Positions 44,778 to 53,148 of a stretch of DNA of 64,000 nt are shown one piece after another. A program made the translations under genes and the position numbers. The notes under the pieces were generated by a model. That model was not told where the DNA came from and searched no databases. It worked only from the letters and a program-made list of their open reading frames with translations. Numbering within the stretch: the first letter of the stretch is position 1; each line of letters opens with the position of its first letter. This DNA comes from Clostridium sp. OF09-36 (lineage in GTDB: Bacteria; Bacillota; Clostridia; Lachnospirales; Lachnospiraceae): contig NZ_QUMD01000014.1 in assembly GCF_003481985.1 (NCBI RefSeq), positions 1-64,000 of the forward strand, given 5' to 3'.

Positions 44778-44996
44778 ATGAAAAAGACCATTAAACTGCT
44801 TGACCTGGACTGCGGCCATTGTGCTGACAAAATCCAGAACGCCGTGAAGAAGATTGATGGTGTGACCAGCGTATCCGTCAACTTCCTGGGTCAGAAGATG
44901 GTTCTGGAAGCGCCGGACGATCAGTTTGACGCTGTTCTGGCCGAAGCAAAGACGCTGATTAAGCAGATCGAGCCGGATGTGACTGTTAAGGCGTAA
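44778..44996 (+). CDS. Heavy-metal-associated (HMA) domain protein
   Basis: A 72-residue ferredoxin-like metal chaperone with the metal-binding DCGHC motif near residue 11-15 and typical HMA strands (VSVNFLGQKMVLEAP). It starts behind AAAGGGGG and precedes the heavy-metal P-type ATPase. It probably hands metal to that pump. Confidence 0.85.
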   Translation: MKKTIKLLDLDCGHCADKIQNAVKKIDGVTSVSVNFLGQKMVLEAPDDQFDAVLAEAKTLIKQIEPDVTVKA

Positions 44997-45007
44997 TGAA
45001 AAGCTGG

Positions 45008-45039
45008 ACACCGGCTGCCACAAGGTAGCCGGTGTTTTT
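45008..45039 (+). terminator. Hairpin between HMA gene and ATPase gene
   Basis: ACACCGGCT and AGCCGGTGT form a stem followed by five T. It may act as a partial terminator, so the ATPase could be made at a lower level than the HMA protein. Confidence 0.7.
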
Positions 45040-45097
45040 CATCAATAGACAGAAAAAGCGTGACACGCTTTATGCTGCAACGAAAGGAGAATACACT

Positions 45098-46978
45098 ATG
45101 ACACGAAAACAAAGGCACTTGCTCACACGCATTATCGTGGCGGCGGTGCTGTTTCTTGCAGGCAGCTTGCTCCATCTCCCTGAATTGGCGGAGATGGCGG
45201 TCTTTCTCGTCTGCTATGTGGTTGTCGGCTGGGATATTGTCTGGAAGGCAATCACGAACATCCTGCATGGACAGGTGTTTGACGAAAATTTCCTGATGAC
45301 GATTGCCACCATCGGCGCACTCATTTTGGGCGAACATTCCGAGGGTGTCGCCGTTATGCTGTTTTACCAGGTGGGCGAATGGTTCCAGTCCTATGCGGTG
45401 TCCAAGTCCAGAAAATCTATCGCAAGCCTGATGGACATTCGCCCGGACTATGCTAACATCGAAAGGGACGGAAAACTGGTTCAGGTTGACCCGGACGAGG
45501 TTCAGATCGGAGAAACCATTGTTGTGAAACCGGGAGAGCGCATCCCGCTGGACGGTACGATTCTCAAAGGCTTCTCCACCCTGGACACTTCGGCCCTGAC
45601 CGGAGAATCCATGCCCCGCGAGGTGGAGCCGGGAATGGAGGTCATCAGCGGCTGTATCAACCAGACCGGCATCCTGAACATTCAGACCACAAAAGAATTT
45701 GGGGAATCCACCGTAGCCAAAATCCTTGACCTTGTGGAAAACGCAAGCGATAAGAAGGGCCGTATTGAGAATTTCATCACACGCTTTGCCAGGTATTATA
45801 CCCCGGTAGTGGTATTTGCTGCTCTGGCGCTGGCAATCCTGCCGCCGCTGATTACCCAGCAGCCATTCAGCACCTGGATTTACCGGGCCTTGACCTTCCT
45901 GGTGATTTCCTGCCCCTGTGCGCTGGTCATCTCCATTCCGCTTAGTTTCTTCGGAGGCATCGGCGGCGCGTCCAAGATCGGCGTTCTGGTAAAGGGCAGC
46001 AACTATCTGGAGGCTCTGGCAAATACCGAGGTCGTGGTCTTTGATAAGACCGGCACACTGACAAAAGGCTCCTTTGCGGTCAGCGAGATCCACCCTGTCG
46101 GCATGAAGGAAGCGCAGCTTTTGGAGCTGGCCGCATACGCTGAGGACTACTCCAACCACCCGATTTCTCTTTCTATTAAAAACGCCTATGGACAGAAAAT
46201 CGACAACAGCCGAGTTTCCGATGTCCAGGAAATTGCCGGTCACGGCGTGCAGGCCGTGATTGACGGGAAAACGATTCTGGCCGGAAACACCAAGCTGATG
46301 GAGAAAGCGCATATTAAGTACACGCCATCCTCAGCTGTCGGCACCGTGGTCTATCTGGCCTGTGACGGGAAATACGCTGGATGTATCATCATTGAGGACG
46401 AGATCAAGGCCGATGCTCCAGCCGCAATCAAGCTGCTGAAATCTGCCGGTATCCGCAAAACGGTCATGCTGACCGGCGATGCAGATGCCGTTGGAAAGAA
46501 AGTCGCAGGGCAGCTTCATCTGGATCAGGTTTATACTGAACTGCTGCCCGCTGATAAGGTTGACCGCGTGGAAAGCCTGCTGAAGCAGAAAAGCGAAAAA
46601 GGTATGTTGGCCTTTGTTGGGGATGGTATCAATGACGCTCCCGTACTGGCGCGGGCCGATGTCGGTATTGCTATGGGCGGCTTGGGTTCCGATGCGGCCA
46701 TTGAAGCTGCTGACGTGGTTCTTATGACGGATGAACCGTCCAAAATTGCCGCTGTTATGAAGATCGCCCGTAAGACGATCCGCATCGCAAATCAGAATAT
46801 TGTGTTTGCCCTGGGCGTGAAATTCCTGGTTCTGATTTTAGGTGCGCTAGGCTATGCAAATATGTGGGCGGCGGTGTTCGCGGATGTAGGCGTTTCCATT
46901 ATTGCGATTCTCAATGCCATCCGCGCCATGCGGGTCAAGCTGCCGGATATGCCAGCGGGCAGCACAAATCAGGGTTAA
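45098..46978 (+). CDS. Heavy-metal translocating P-type ATPase (Cd/Zn/Co type)
   Basis: About 626 residues from the ATG at 45098 (GAAAGGAGA upstream). The CPC motif (ISCPCALVISIPLSFFGG) is of the Cd/Zn/Pb (ZntA/CadA) class, with phosphorylation motif DKTGTLTKG and hinge VGDGINDAPVLARADVGIAMG. There is no N-terminal HMA domain, so the separate HMA protein at 44778 may supply it. It exports divalent metal ions. Two ArsR regulators follow. Confidence 0.9.
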   Translation: MTRKQRHLLTRIIVAAVLFLAGSLLHLPELAEMAVFLVCYVVVGWDIVWKAITNILHGQVFDENFLMTIATIGALILGEHSEGVAVMLFYQVGEWFQSYAVSKSRKSIASLMDIRPDYANIERDGKLVQVDPDEVQIGETIVVKPGERIPLDGTILKGFSTLDTSALTGESMPREVEPGMEVISGCINQTGILNIQTTKEFGESTVAKILDLVENASDKKGRIENFITRFARYYTPVVVFAALALAILPPLITQQPFSTWIYRALTFLVISCPCALVISIPLSFFGGIGGASKIGVLVKGSNYLEALANTEVVVFDKTGTLTKGSFAVSEIHPVGMKEAQLLELAAYAEDYSNHPISLSIKNAYGQKIDNSRVSDVQEIAGHGVQAVIDGKTILAGNTKLMEKAHIKYTPSSAVGTVVYLACDGKYAGCIIIEDEIKADAPAAIKLLKSAGIRKTVMLTGDADAVGKKVAGQLHLDQVYTELLPADKVDRVESLLKQKSEKGMLAFVGDGINDAPVLARADVGIAMGGLGSDAAIEAADVVLMTDEPSKIAAVMKIARKTIRIANQNIVFALGVKFLVLILGALGYANMWAAVFADVGVSIIAILNAIRAMRVKLPDMPAGSTNQG

Positions 46979-46987
46979 GCGCAATAG

Positions 46988-47023
46988 AAATGCGCCGCAA
47001 CTTTCACACGCTGCGGCGCATTT
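46988..47023. terminator. Strong bidirectional terminator
   Basis: AAATGCGCCGCA pairs perfectly with TGCGGCGCATTT with a 12-base loop. It lies between the ATPase gene and the ArsR gene read in the opposite direction, and has A and T tracts on both flanks. Confidence 0.8.
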
Positions 47024-47025
47024 CC

Positions 47026-47391
47026 TTATTGTTCAGTCGGGCATGATACTTCAAACAACGCATCTATGGCATGATGCAGGAGCTTTGCCTGCGGCGTGTC
47101 CGACAGCGAATAATAGACTTCTTTTCCGTCCCTGCGGCTTGAAATGATCCCGCTCTTTTTTAATATCCGCAGATGATGTGACACAGCAGGGGCGCTCATA
47201 TCCACAGCCGCCGCGAGATTGCATACACATTCTTCACAATGGCACAGCAGCCACAGAATCCGCAGCCGGGTCGGATCGCCAAGCTGCTGAAATAAAAATG
47301 ATATATCCTTAAACCCTTCCGCAGAGGGCATCTTATTTAAGACTTTTTCAATATTCTGTCCGTGGTTATGGGGTAGATTGTAATGCGGCAT
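47026..47391 (-). CDS. ArsR family metalloregulator
   Basis: About 121 residues from the ATG at 47391 with GGAAGGAG upstream. The winged-helix core reads LGDPTRLRILWLLCHCEECVCNLAAAVDMSAPAVSHHLRILKKSGIIS, with a cysteine-rich ELCVC-type metal motif (CHCEECVC) in helix 3, like CadC. It probably senses Cd, Zn or Pb and represses the ATPase. Divergent from the second ArsR gene; the shared promoter region spans 47392-47474. Confidence 0.85.
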   Translation of the reverse strand: MPHYNLPHNHGQNIEKVLNKMPSAEGFKDISFLFQQLGDPTRLRILWLLCHCEECVCNLAAAVDMSAPAVSHHLRILKKSGIISSRRDGKEVYYSLSDTPQAKLLHHAIDALFEVSCPTEQ

Positions 47392-47474
47392 AAAAATCAG
47401 CTCCTTCCTGTGACTATGATACTGACATAATTCTTGTCTGTCAAACAGCTTCATTATAGATTGGAGAAAAATAC

Positions 47475-47792
47475 ATGAACGAAACAGAGAAAAAAACTTT
47501 TTCCGCTCCAAGCCCTGGCGAATTGGAACAATTAACCGAGCTTCACAAAGCGATGGGCGATTACACACGGATGCGGATACTTTGGTATCTGATGCAGAAA
47601 GATTCTTGCGTCAGCGAACTGGCACAAAAGATGGAGGTCACAGAATCGGCCATATCCCACCAGCTTCGTGCGCTTTGGATTGTCCGGTTAGTGCAATCAC
47701 GCAAGGCCGGGAAAAACGTGATTTATTCCTTGCAGGACGAACATATCCGGTGGATTCTTGAAGAAACCTACGCTCATATTTCAGAAAGATAA
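47475..47792 (+). CDS. Second ArsR family regulator
   Basis: A 105-residue winged-helix regulator (LHKAMGDYTRMRILWYLMQKDSCVSELAQKMEVTESAISHQLRALWIV). It has a single cysteine (DSCVSEL) in the usual metal-binding helix. It shares a divergent promoter with the first ArsR gene, so the two may cross-regulate. Confidence 0.85.
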   Translation: MNETEKKTFSAPSPGELEQLTELHKAMGDYTRMRILWYLMQKDSCVSELAQKMEVTESAISHQLRALWIVRLVQSRKAGKNVIYSLQDEHIRWILEETYAHISER

Positions 47793-47795
47793 AAA

Positions 47796-47827
47796 CGCAG
47801 CCCCTGTGCTGTTTTGCAGGGGCTGCG
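47796..47827. terminator. Bidirectional terminator between ArsR and nitroreductase genes
   Basis: CGCAGCCCCTG and CAGGGGCTGCG form an 11-base perfect stem with a 10-base loop. It serves the convergent genes on either side. Confidence 0.85.
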
Positions 47828-47838
47828 CGGGTATTCAA

Positions 47839-48357
47839 TTACAGCGTTTCGTAGGAAACCAGCTGGCTCATCGGGATGCGCTGCTTATTGAAGCGATTGG
47901 GGTCGCCGGTTCCTTCATCGGAATAGCCGACAACCAGAATGTTGACCGGCTCCAGGTTGGCCGGAAGGTCAAATTCCTTGCGCAGAACATCGGGCTTGAA
48001 GTAGCATACCCACACCGTTCCAAGGCCCAGCTCTGTGGCCTGGAGCATCATGTGGTCGGTCAGGATGGAGGCGTCAATGTCACCGGTCTGCTTCTGATCG
48101 AAAGGCCGTACCCACGCCTTATCGTGATCGGCGCAAACAATAATAGCCAGGGGCGCACCGTAGATATTGGCCGCTTTACTGATCTTCGCAAGACCTTCCT
48201 CGCTCTGAACGGCAATCAGGCGAATCGGCTGAAGGTTGGCAGCGGTCGGGGCCACATGAGCAGCCTCCAGAATCTGCTCCAGCTTCTCAGGTTCTACCTT
48301 CGTTTCCTTGTAATCGCGTACCGACATACGCTGCTTTGCAATCGTGATAAAATCCAT
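47839..48357 (-). CDS. Nitroreductase family protein
   Basis: About 172 residues from the ATG at 48357 behind AAAGGAC. The FMN-binding nitroreductase fold is recognised from AKQRMSVRDYKETKVEPEKLEQILEAAHVAPTAANLQP and the LGTVWVCYF region. Such enzymes reduce nitro compounds or quinones with NAD(P)H. An HxlR regulator is divergently transcribed, a common pairing in which the regulator controls the reductase in response to electrophiles. Confidence 0.88.
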   Translation of the reverse strand: MDFITIAKQRMSVRDYKETKVEPEKLEQILEAAHVAPTAANLQPIRLIAVQSEEGLAKISKAANIYGAPLAIIVCADHDKAWVRPFDQKQTGDIDASILTDHMMLQATELGLGTVWVCYFKPDVLRKEFDLPANLEPVNILVVGYSDEGTGDPNRFNKQRIPMSQLVSYETL

Positions 48358-48507
48358 AATATATAGTCCTTTCAGTATTTTTATTTTGAGCATATCAAAT
48401 CAACCATTGACCTAATTGTAGCACTAGAACACAAAACCGCAAGAATGCACTTTTTCGGAAGATACTTCCCAAAAAGATAGCACCTTGCGGGAAAGGAGAG
48501 CCATTTT

Positions 48508-48864
48508 ATGAAATGTGAAAAAAATCAATTCAACTGCCCAGTTGAGGCAACCCTGTCTTTGATCGGCGGCAAGTATAAGCCGTTGATCCTCTGGCATCTG
48601 ATTGACCATCCATTACACTATATGGAGTTACAGCGGCTGATTTCAAACGCCACGCCGAAGATGCTTTCGCAGCAGCTTCATGATCTGGAAAACAACGGCA
48701 TGATTCATCGTGAAGTGATTCCAGAAAAGCCGCCCAAGACGGTATATTCTCTTACCCCATTTGGACAGAGTATTGTTCCTATTCTGGATGCAATGTGCCA
48801 GTGGGGAAACAACTATCTGGACGGCCTGGATGTTCAGCCGCCATGCTGTCAAAGTCGCAAATAA
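48508..48864 (+). CDS. HxlR family transcriptional regulator
   Basis: A 118-residue winged-helix protein with CPVEATLSLIGGKYKPLILWHLIDHPLHYMELQRLI and the wing region (PEKPPKTVYSLTPFG). A conserved N-terminal cysteine (FNCPVEATL) is in the position used by redox-sensing HxlR proteins. Divergent to the nitroreductase gene. Confidence 0.88.
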   Translation: MKCEKNQFNCPVEATLSLIGGKYKPLILWHLIDHPLHYMELQRLISNATPKMLSQQLHDLENNGMIHREVIPEKPPKTVYSLTPFGQSIVPILDAMCQWGNNYLDGLDVQPPCCQSRK

Positions 48865-48917
48865 AAGGCTGGGCATAGCTGACGAAAAACGGCTATGCCC
48901 AGCTTATATTTTCTGCT

Positions 48918-49505
48918 CTAAATTTGTGACTGCCGGACGTAATTGCACAGCGCGGCAAAGTCAACATGGGGATTCTTACTTAAAATCTGTTGCAGGCTTT
49001 CCCCGGCCTTTTGATGCAGCTTCGGCTTTTTCAGATCGTCCAAGCGGAAGAAGATATTGAGCCGCCTGCCGACAGTAAACAAAAGCCTTTCATCCGGTGG
49101 CAGGGTCAGAAAGCGGTCAATCGTAGAGAGCATTTCCTGTTTCTCTGTTCGCAGATTTCCCCTGACCTCCAGAAGCAGATTGACGATGTGTTCATTCACA
49201 TAGTAACTGTCCATCTCATGTAGCTGCTGCAAGAATAACTTTTGCTCTATAACGATTTCTTCCTCCGATTGCAGAGTAAACGAGCCATCCCTGACAAACT
49301 CGCCCAGCTTGGACTCTAGCTTAATACCCGTGGCGTGGACACGGATAAAATCAGGCTGGATGATGTTCAACGCCTTTGCTGTTTGAGCAGCATTTTCTTC
49401 AGACAGCTCCTTGCCGCCGATCCCCAGCAATATGAACTCCGACAAGATCATGTCCGCATCTTTTGCCATGCAGCCGCTTCGTACAACGGTAGCGGAACCG
49501 TTCAT
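48918..49505 (-). pseudogene. C-terminal fragment of a radical SAM protein
   Basis: The frame encodes about 185 residues that match the C-terminal half of radical SAM enzymes (SEFILLGIGGKELSEENAAQTAKALNIIQPDFIRV, and EMLSTIDRFLTLPPDERLLFTVGRR near the end). The N-terminal domain with the CxxxCxxC cluster is missing; the region upstream is occupied by a different frame. I regard it as a remnant. Confidence 0.55.
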
Positions 49506-49695
49506 TGCTAAAGCGGTTGCTATTGATTACCCGAAGCAGATAGTCGGTAAACTTTGGTGGCATGATGCTCTCAATACTTACCACAACTTTTCGCTCCGGG
49601 CTGTTATGAATTTGAGTAATCAGGGAAGAAAGCACCTGCGGAGATAAGATGATAAAATCCATTCCTCCCTTGATAATTAGCGTGTACTCTTTCAT
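49399..49695 (-). CDS. Unrecognised small protein
   Basis: About 98 residues from the ATG at 49695 with AAAGGGACC upstream. It starts KEYTLIIKGGMDFIILSPQVL and shows no membrane segment or known motif. It overlaps the radical SAM fragment by about 100 bases, and its last 35 residues are basic and look like the wrong frame of that gene. It may be a real small gene with a damaged end. Confidence 0.4.
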   Translation of the reverse strand: MKEYTLIIKGGMDFIILSPQVLSSLITQIHNSPERKVVVSIESIMPPKFTDYLLRVINSNRFSNERFRYRCTKRLHGKRCGHDLVGVHIAGDRRQGAV

Positions 49696-49710
49696 TTTAG
49701 GTCCCTTTTT

Positions 49711-49743
49711 CATACGGCCAGTGTAACCGACACTGGCCGTATG
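49711..49743. repeat. Perfect 14-bp inverted repeat
   Basis: CATACGGCCAGTGT and its exact reverse complement are five bases apart, ten bases after the stop codon of the FtsX-type permease. On the minus strand no T run follows, so it may be an mRNA-stabilising or weakly terminating hairpin. Confidence 0.7.
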
Positions 49744-49753
49744 TTAGAACACA

Positions 49754-52315
49754 TCAATCAGTTGCCCGCAGTCTTTCCACGATACTTTGCTTCTCCAAAT
49801 TCTTAAAGCAGATATAGGGAATAACGATTGCAAACGCAATCAAAATCGGCGTACAGATTACCAGCGGCAATAGTGTAAAGTGGAATGTTGCCGTCCAGTC
49901 ACCGGCCACCATCATACGGACACCAACAGCTACTGCCACAGTGCCTAATACATAAGCTGCCAGCAAAGTGCTTCCCGCGTAATACAAGCCCTCGTCGATC
50001 AGCATACGCCGGAGCTGCCGTTTTGTCATGCCGATGCTCTGGATCATGGCAAATTCTTTCTGGCGGGAAACAATCGCTGTTACCATCGAATTGACGAAAT
50101 TCAGAATACCCACAAAAGCAATGATAAGGCTGATTGCAAAGCCCATCACAGTGTTCGCCCGTGTCTGTTCCTGATAATGCTCAATCAAAGTGGATTTCGC
50201 AGTATAATTCAGGCTCTTGTCCACGTCTTGTTGATATTGGATCAGCATTTCTTCCGCCTGCGGCTGGTATTCCTCGGCTACATCAAAGAACAGCTTCCGC
50301 AGAGTGTTATCCGGGTACATAGCCCGGAATGTATCGGCAGGAAGATAGAAAGAAAGGAAATCTTGTGTGCTGCTGTTTACGCCCTCGGTAATGGTGGGAA
50401 TATCCGCCACAATCGCCATAACCTCGTATTGCTGACCGTTCAACTCTACCGTATCACCAACAGAATAAGTCGGCTGTGTTTCTTTCTCACTGTCCTCTGC
50501 ACCGGTAGCCGCTTCCATCACTACATAGCCCCCGGACAAGAATTTCTCTTTGTCAAAGGTGCCATCCAATATCCTGCCGTCCTGTGCAAAGGTGTCCAGA
50601 ATCAGGCCGTCAATGCCGTATAGAATGGAAGTACATTCGCCGCTGTCGATCATGTCGTGATAGGCTTCTGCCAGCCCTGCATCCGTTGCTTCAATATAGG
50701 TCAGCCGGTCATCAGCGTTATAGTAGGTCTGGATATTTTCAAGAGCAGACGCCCCGATTTTATGCGTAAATACCTGCGAATACAAACGCCCTGTTGCTTC
50801 CAGCCCGGAAAGTCCCTCAATGTTCTGTACCAGCTCCGGGGAAATGGTGGTGCCGTAGGGATTGTAGGTGCCAAAGGTGGAAGAAATCGAACTGTCCTCT
50901 ACCTCAAAATCACTGATAACTGTCTGGCTCATGTACTTATCAATATCAAAGCTGGCATTTTTCGCATAGACACATGAAAGCAGCACAAGCCCCAGCGTCA
51001 GGGAGCAGATTACCGTAATGGTGCGCTTTTTGTTCCGGCCTAAGTTAGCCAGAGCCATCTTCGGGATGCTTGCGCCGCCGGTGCTTTTCTTTGTTTTCCG
51101 TTTGCTATTCGTTCCGGCGTCGGTGTAACGCAGAGCTTCCATTGGGGAAACCTTACCGGCGATTTTCGCAGGCTTCATGCAGGAGATCAGAACCGTCAAA
51201 TAAGCAAACAGCGCAGAGCCGATGAAGATATAGGGATTGACCGCTGTTTTGGCTTCTCCCGTTGTCCCGGTTATCATGACCGGAACCAGCACGGCCCCCA
51301 GCAGATACCCGATCACAAGCCCGATAGGAATACCAATCAGCGACAGGCGGTTGGCCTGCCCGTAAATCATCTTCTTTAACTGTCTTTTGGTTGTCCCCAA
51401 AGTTTTCAGTCGGCCATAAAAGCGGATGTCACTGGCAACAGAGATCTGAAAGATGTTATAGATAATCAGATAACCGCTTGCAAATACCAGAACCATGCAA
51501 ATTGCCATCGGCAGAACTTCACGGTTGATATTCTGGTTCATTGTGGAATCATAAGCAGCATTGGGAGAAAGGGACACATTGGACAGGCCGGTGTCGGCTA
51601 AAATCTGTTCCGCCACATCTTCCAAATTGCTGTCGCTGTATAGGTCGATATGGAGCATCACCGTTCCTAATACCTGCCCGTTTGCCAACTGTTCCACTTG
51701 GTCGATACTTGCACACTGGCTTTGAACAAAGGCTTCGGAAACCCATGCCATACTTGCCATAGCAGCAGAATTTCCATCCCAATAGCCGGAGAGGGTAAAG
51801 GTGCTGGTGGTGATTTCTTCCCCGTTTAAGTCCTTACGCCATTGCAGGGTGATTTCCTGCCCCAATTCATAAGGCAGCCCCATTTTATCAAGGGTAATAG
51901 TGTCCAAAGCAATCTCATTTTCCTGCACCGGCATAGTTCCCTCGGTGGGATAGGAAAAGCTGGAACGGGCATAGTTTTCATCCCCATAGCGGATTTCTAC
52001 CTGCCGCCCGGTCAATTCCTTGTTTTCAGCAATTCCAACCACAATGCTTTTGCCAAAGTCCCGGACAGCTTCATGGGTGGTGATCTTCTCCACATCCGCG
52101 TCCGTCATGATGCCGGAACTCAAATGGCTGTTATATCCGGCCTGCTGAAAATTCATGTTCCGCAGGTTTTCAACCATGCTCTGTGACAGGACAAACAGAG
52201 ATGTAAACATTACCGTTGTCAGAACAATGGCAAAGATGGCAACCAGATTGCGCGTTTTGTTTGCCTTGAAACTGCGGTTTGTCAATATGCGTATCATTGA
52301 TTTTTGTCTTTTCAT
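49754..52315 (-). CDS. ABC transporter permease, FtsX/MacB type
   Basis: An 853-residue permease with an N-terminal membrane helix, a large extracellular domain, and two FtsX membrane blocks (near residues 270-380 and 740-840, for example AFVGILNFVNSMVTAIVSRQKEFAMIQSIGMTKRQLR). It works with the ATPase encoded just upstream (12 bases apart). Such BceB/MacB-like permeases protect against or sense peptide antibiotics or move lipid-linked molecules. LytTR-type repeats precede the operon. Confidence 0.88.
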   Translation of the reverse strand: MKRQKSMIRILTNRSFKANKTRNLVAIFAIVLTTVMFTSLFVLSQSMVENLRNMNFQQAGYNSHLSSGIMTDADVEKITTHEAVRDFGKSIVVGIAENKELTGRQVEIRYGDENYARSSFSYPTEGTMPVQENEIALDTITLDKMGLPYELGQEITLQWRKDLNGEEITTSTFTLSGYWDGNSAAMASMAWVSEAFVQSQCASIDQVEQLANGQVLGTVMLHIDLYSDSNLEDVAEQILADTGLSNVSLSPNAAYDSTMNQNINREVLPMAICMVLVFASGYLIIYNIFQISVASDIRFYGRLKTLGTTKRQLKKMIYGQANRLSLIGIPIGLVIGYLLGAVLVPVMITGTTGEAKTAVNPYIFIGSALFAYLTVLISCMKPAKIAGKVSPMEALRYTDAGTNSKRKTKKSTGGASIPKMALANLGRNKKRTITVICSLTLGLVLLSCVYAKNASFDIDKYMSQTVISDFEVEDSSISSTFGTYNPYGTTISPELVQNIEGLSGLEATGRLYSQVFTHKIGASALENIQTYYNADDRLTYIEATDAGLAEAYHDMIDSGECTSILYGIDGLILDTFAQDGRILDGTFDKEKFLSGGYVVMEAATGAEDSEKETQPTYSVGDTVELNGQQYEVMAIVADIPTITEGVNSSTQDFLSFYLPADTFRAMYPDNTLRKLFFDVAEEYQPQAEEMLIQYQQDVDKSLNYTAKSTLIEHYQEQTRANTVMGFAISLIIAFVGILNFVNSMVTAIVSRQKEFAMIQSIGMTKRQLRRMLIDEGLYYAGSTLLAAYVLGTVAVAVGVRMMVAGDWTATFHFTLLPLVICTPILIAFAIVIPYICFKNLEKQSIVERLRATD

Positions 52316-52327
52316 GGTATCACCGCC

Positions 52328-52993
52328 TTACTCTGCAATCCGTCCATCTTCGATATGAATGGTACGATCTGCCTGCGCTGCAATTTCCGGGTTATGGGTA
52401 ATCATTACAATGGTCTGATGAAATTTCTGGCTGGTGACTTTCAAAAGCTCGATCACTTCATCACTGGTCTTGCTGTCCAGATTGCCGGTCGGCTCGTCGG
52501 CAAGGATGATTGCCGGTTTGCTGGCTAAAGCTCTTGCAATGGCAACGCGCTGCTGCTGGCCGCCGGAAAGAGTGTTGGGCATATTGTAGAGCTTCTTTTC
52601 CAGCCCCAGCAAAGCCACGATCTCTTTGATAAATTTCTGATCCGGCTTTTTCCCGTCAAGCTGGATGGGCATAACGATATTTTCATACACATTCAAGACG
52701 GGAACCAGATTGTAGTTCTGAAAGATAAAACCGATCCGCTGGCGGCGGAACACAGTCAAGTCCTCGTCTTTCAGCTTGCCCAGCTCGTAATTATCTACTC
52801 TGACAGAGCCGGAAGTGGGGCGGTCTAATCCCCCCAGCATATTCAGCAGGGTTGACTTGCCGCTGCCGGATGTGCCGATGATGGCAACAAACTCGCCCGG
52901 CTCAATGGAAATGCTCACGCCGTCCAGCGCCTTAACAATATTCGGCTCGGTGCCGTATTGCTTTGTCAGTTGTTTGGTGCTTAAAATACTCAT
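52328..52993 (-). CDS. ABC transporter ATP-binding protein
   Basis: A 221-residue ATPase of the MacB/LolD class. Walker A GTSGSGKSTLLNMLGG, Q-loop FIFQNYNLVPVL, signature LSGGQQQRVAIARAL and Walker B ILADEPTGNLDS are all present. It energises the FtsX-type permease that follows. Confidence 0.95.
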   Translation of the reverse strand: MSILSTKQLTKQYGTEPNIVKALDGVSISIEPGEFVAIIGTSGSGKSTLLNMLGGLDRPTSGSVRVDNYELGKLKDEDLTVFRRQRIGFIFQNYNLVPVLNVYENIVMPIQLDGKKPDQKFIKEIVALLGLEKKLYNMPNTLSGGQQQRVAIARALASKPAIILADEPTGNLDSKTSDEVIELLKVTSQKFHQTIVMITHNPEIAAQADRTIHIEDGRIAE

Positions 52994-53064
52994 ATTCTAT
53001 AACCTCTCTTTGCTTTTTGTGTTTTTTTTTCATTATATCCGGGCAAAAGAAAGGCACAATGGAA

Positions 53065-53099
53065 AATGCGTAAACTAACATCTACAATGAAAAAACTAA
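53065..53099 (-). promoter_or_regulatory. LytTR-type direct repeats upstream of the ABC operon
   Basis: AATGCGTAAACTAA and AATGAAAAAACTAA (12 of 14 bases equal) are 21 bases apart on the plus strand, in phase on the DNA helix. A TATAAT on the minus strand (near 53035) follows at a suitable distance. LytTR regulators bind such tandem repeats, so the adjacent response regulator probably activates this promoter. Confidence 0.65.
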
Positions 53100-53106
53100 G
53101 TCTGCA

Positions 53107-53141
53107 CAAAAAAGAAACGCCGCTTCGTGAAGAAGCGGCGT
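53107..53141 (-). terminator. Terminator after the histidine kinase
   Basis: ACGCCGCTTC and GAAGCGGCGT form a 10-base stem; on the minus strand it is followed by TTTCTTTTTT. It separates the two-component operon from the ABC operon. Confidence 0.85.
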
Positions 53142-53148
53142 CAATCTG

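Noticed and set aside
44446..44778. A 110-residue minus-strand frame between copA and the HMA gene
   Set aside because: It covers a terminator and the AraC-type box and has no known motif. The sequence is better explained as regulatory.
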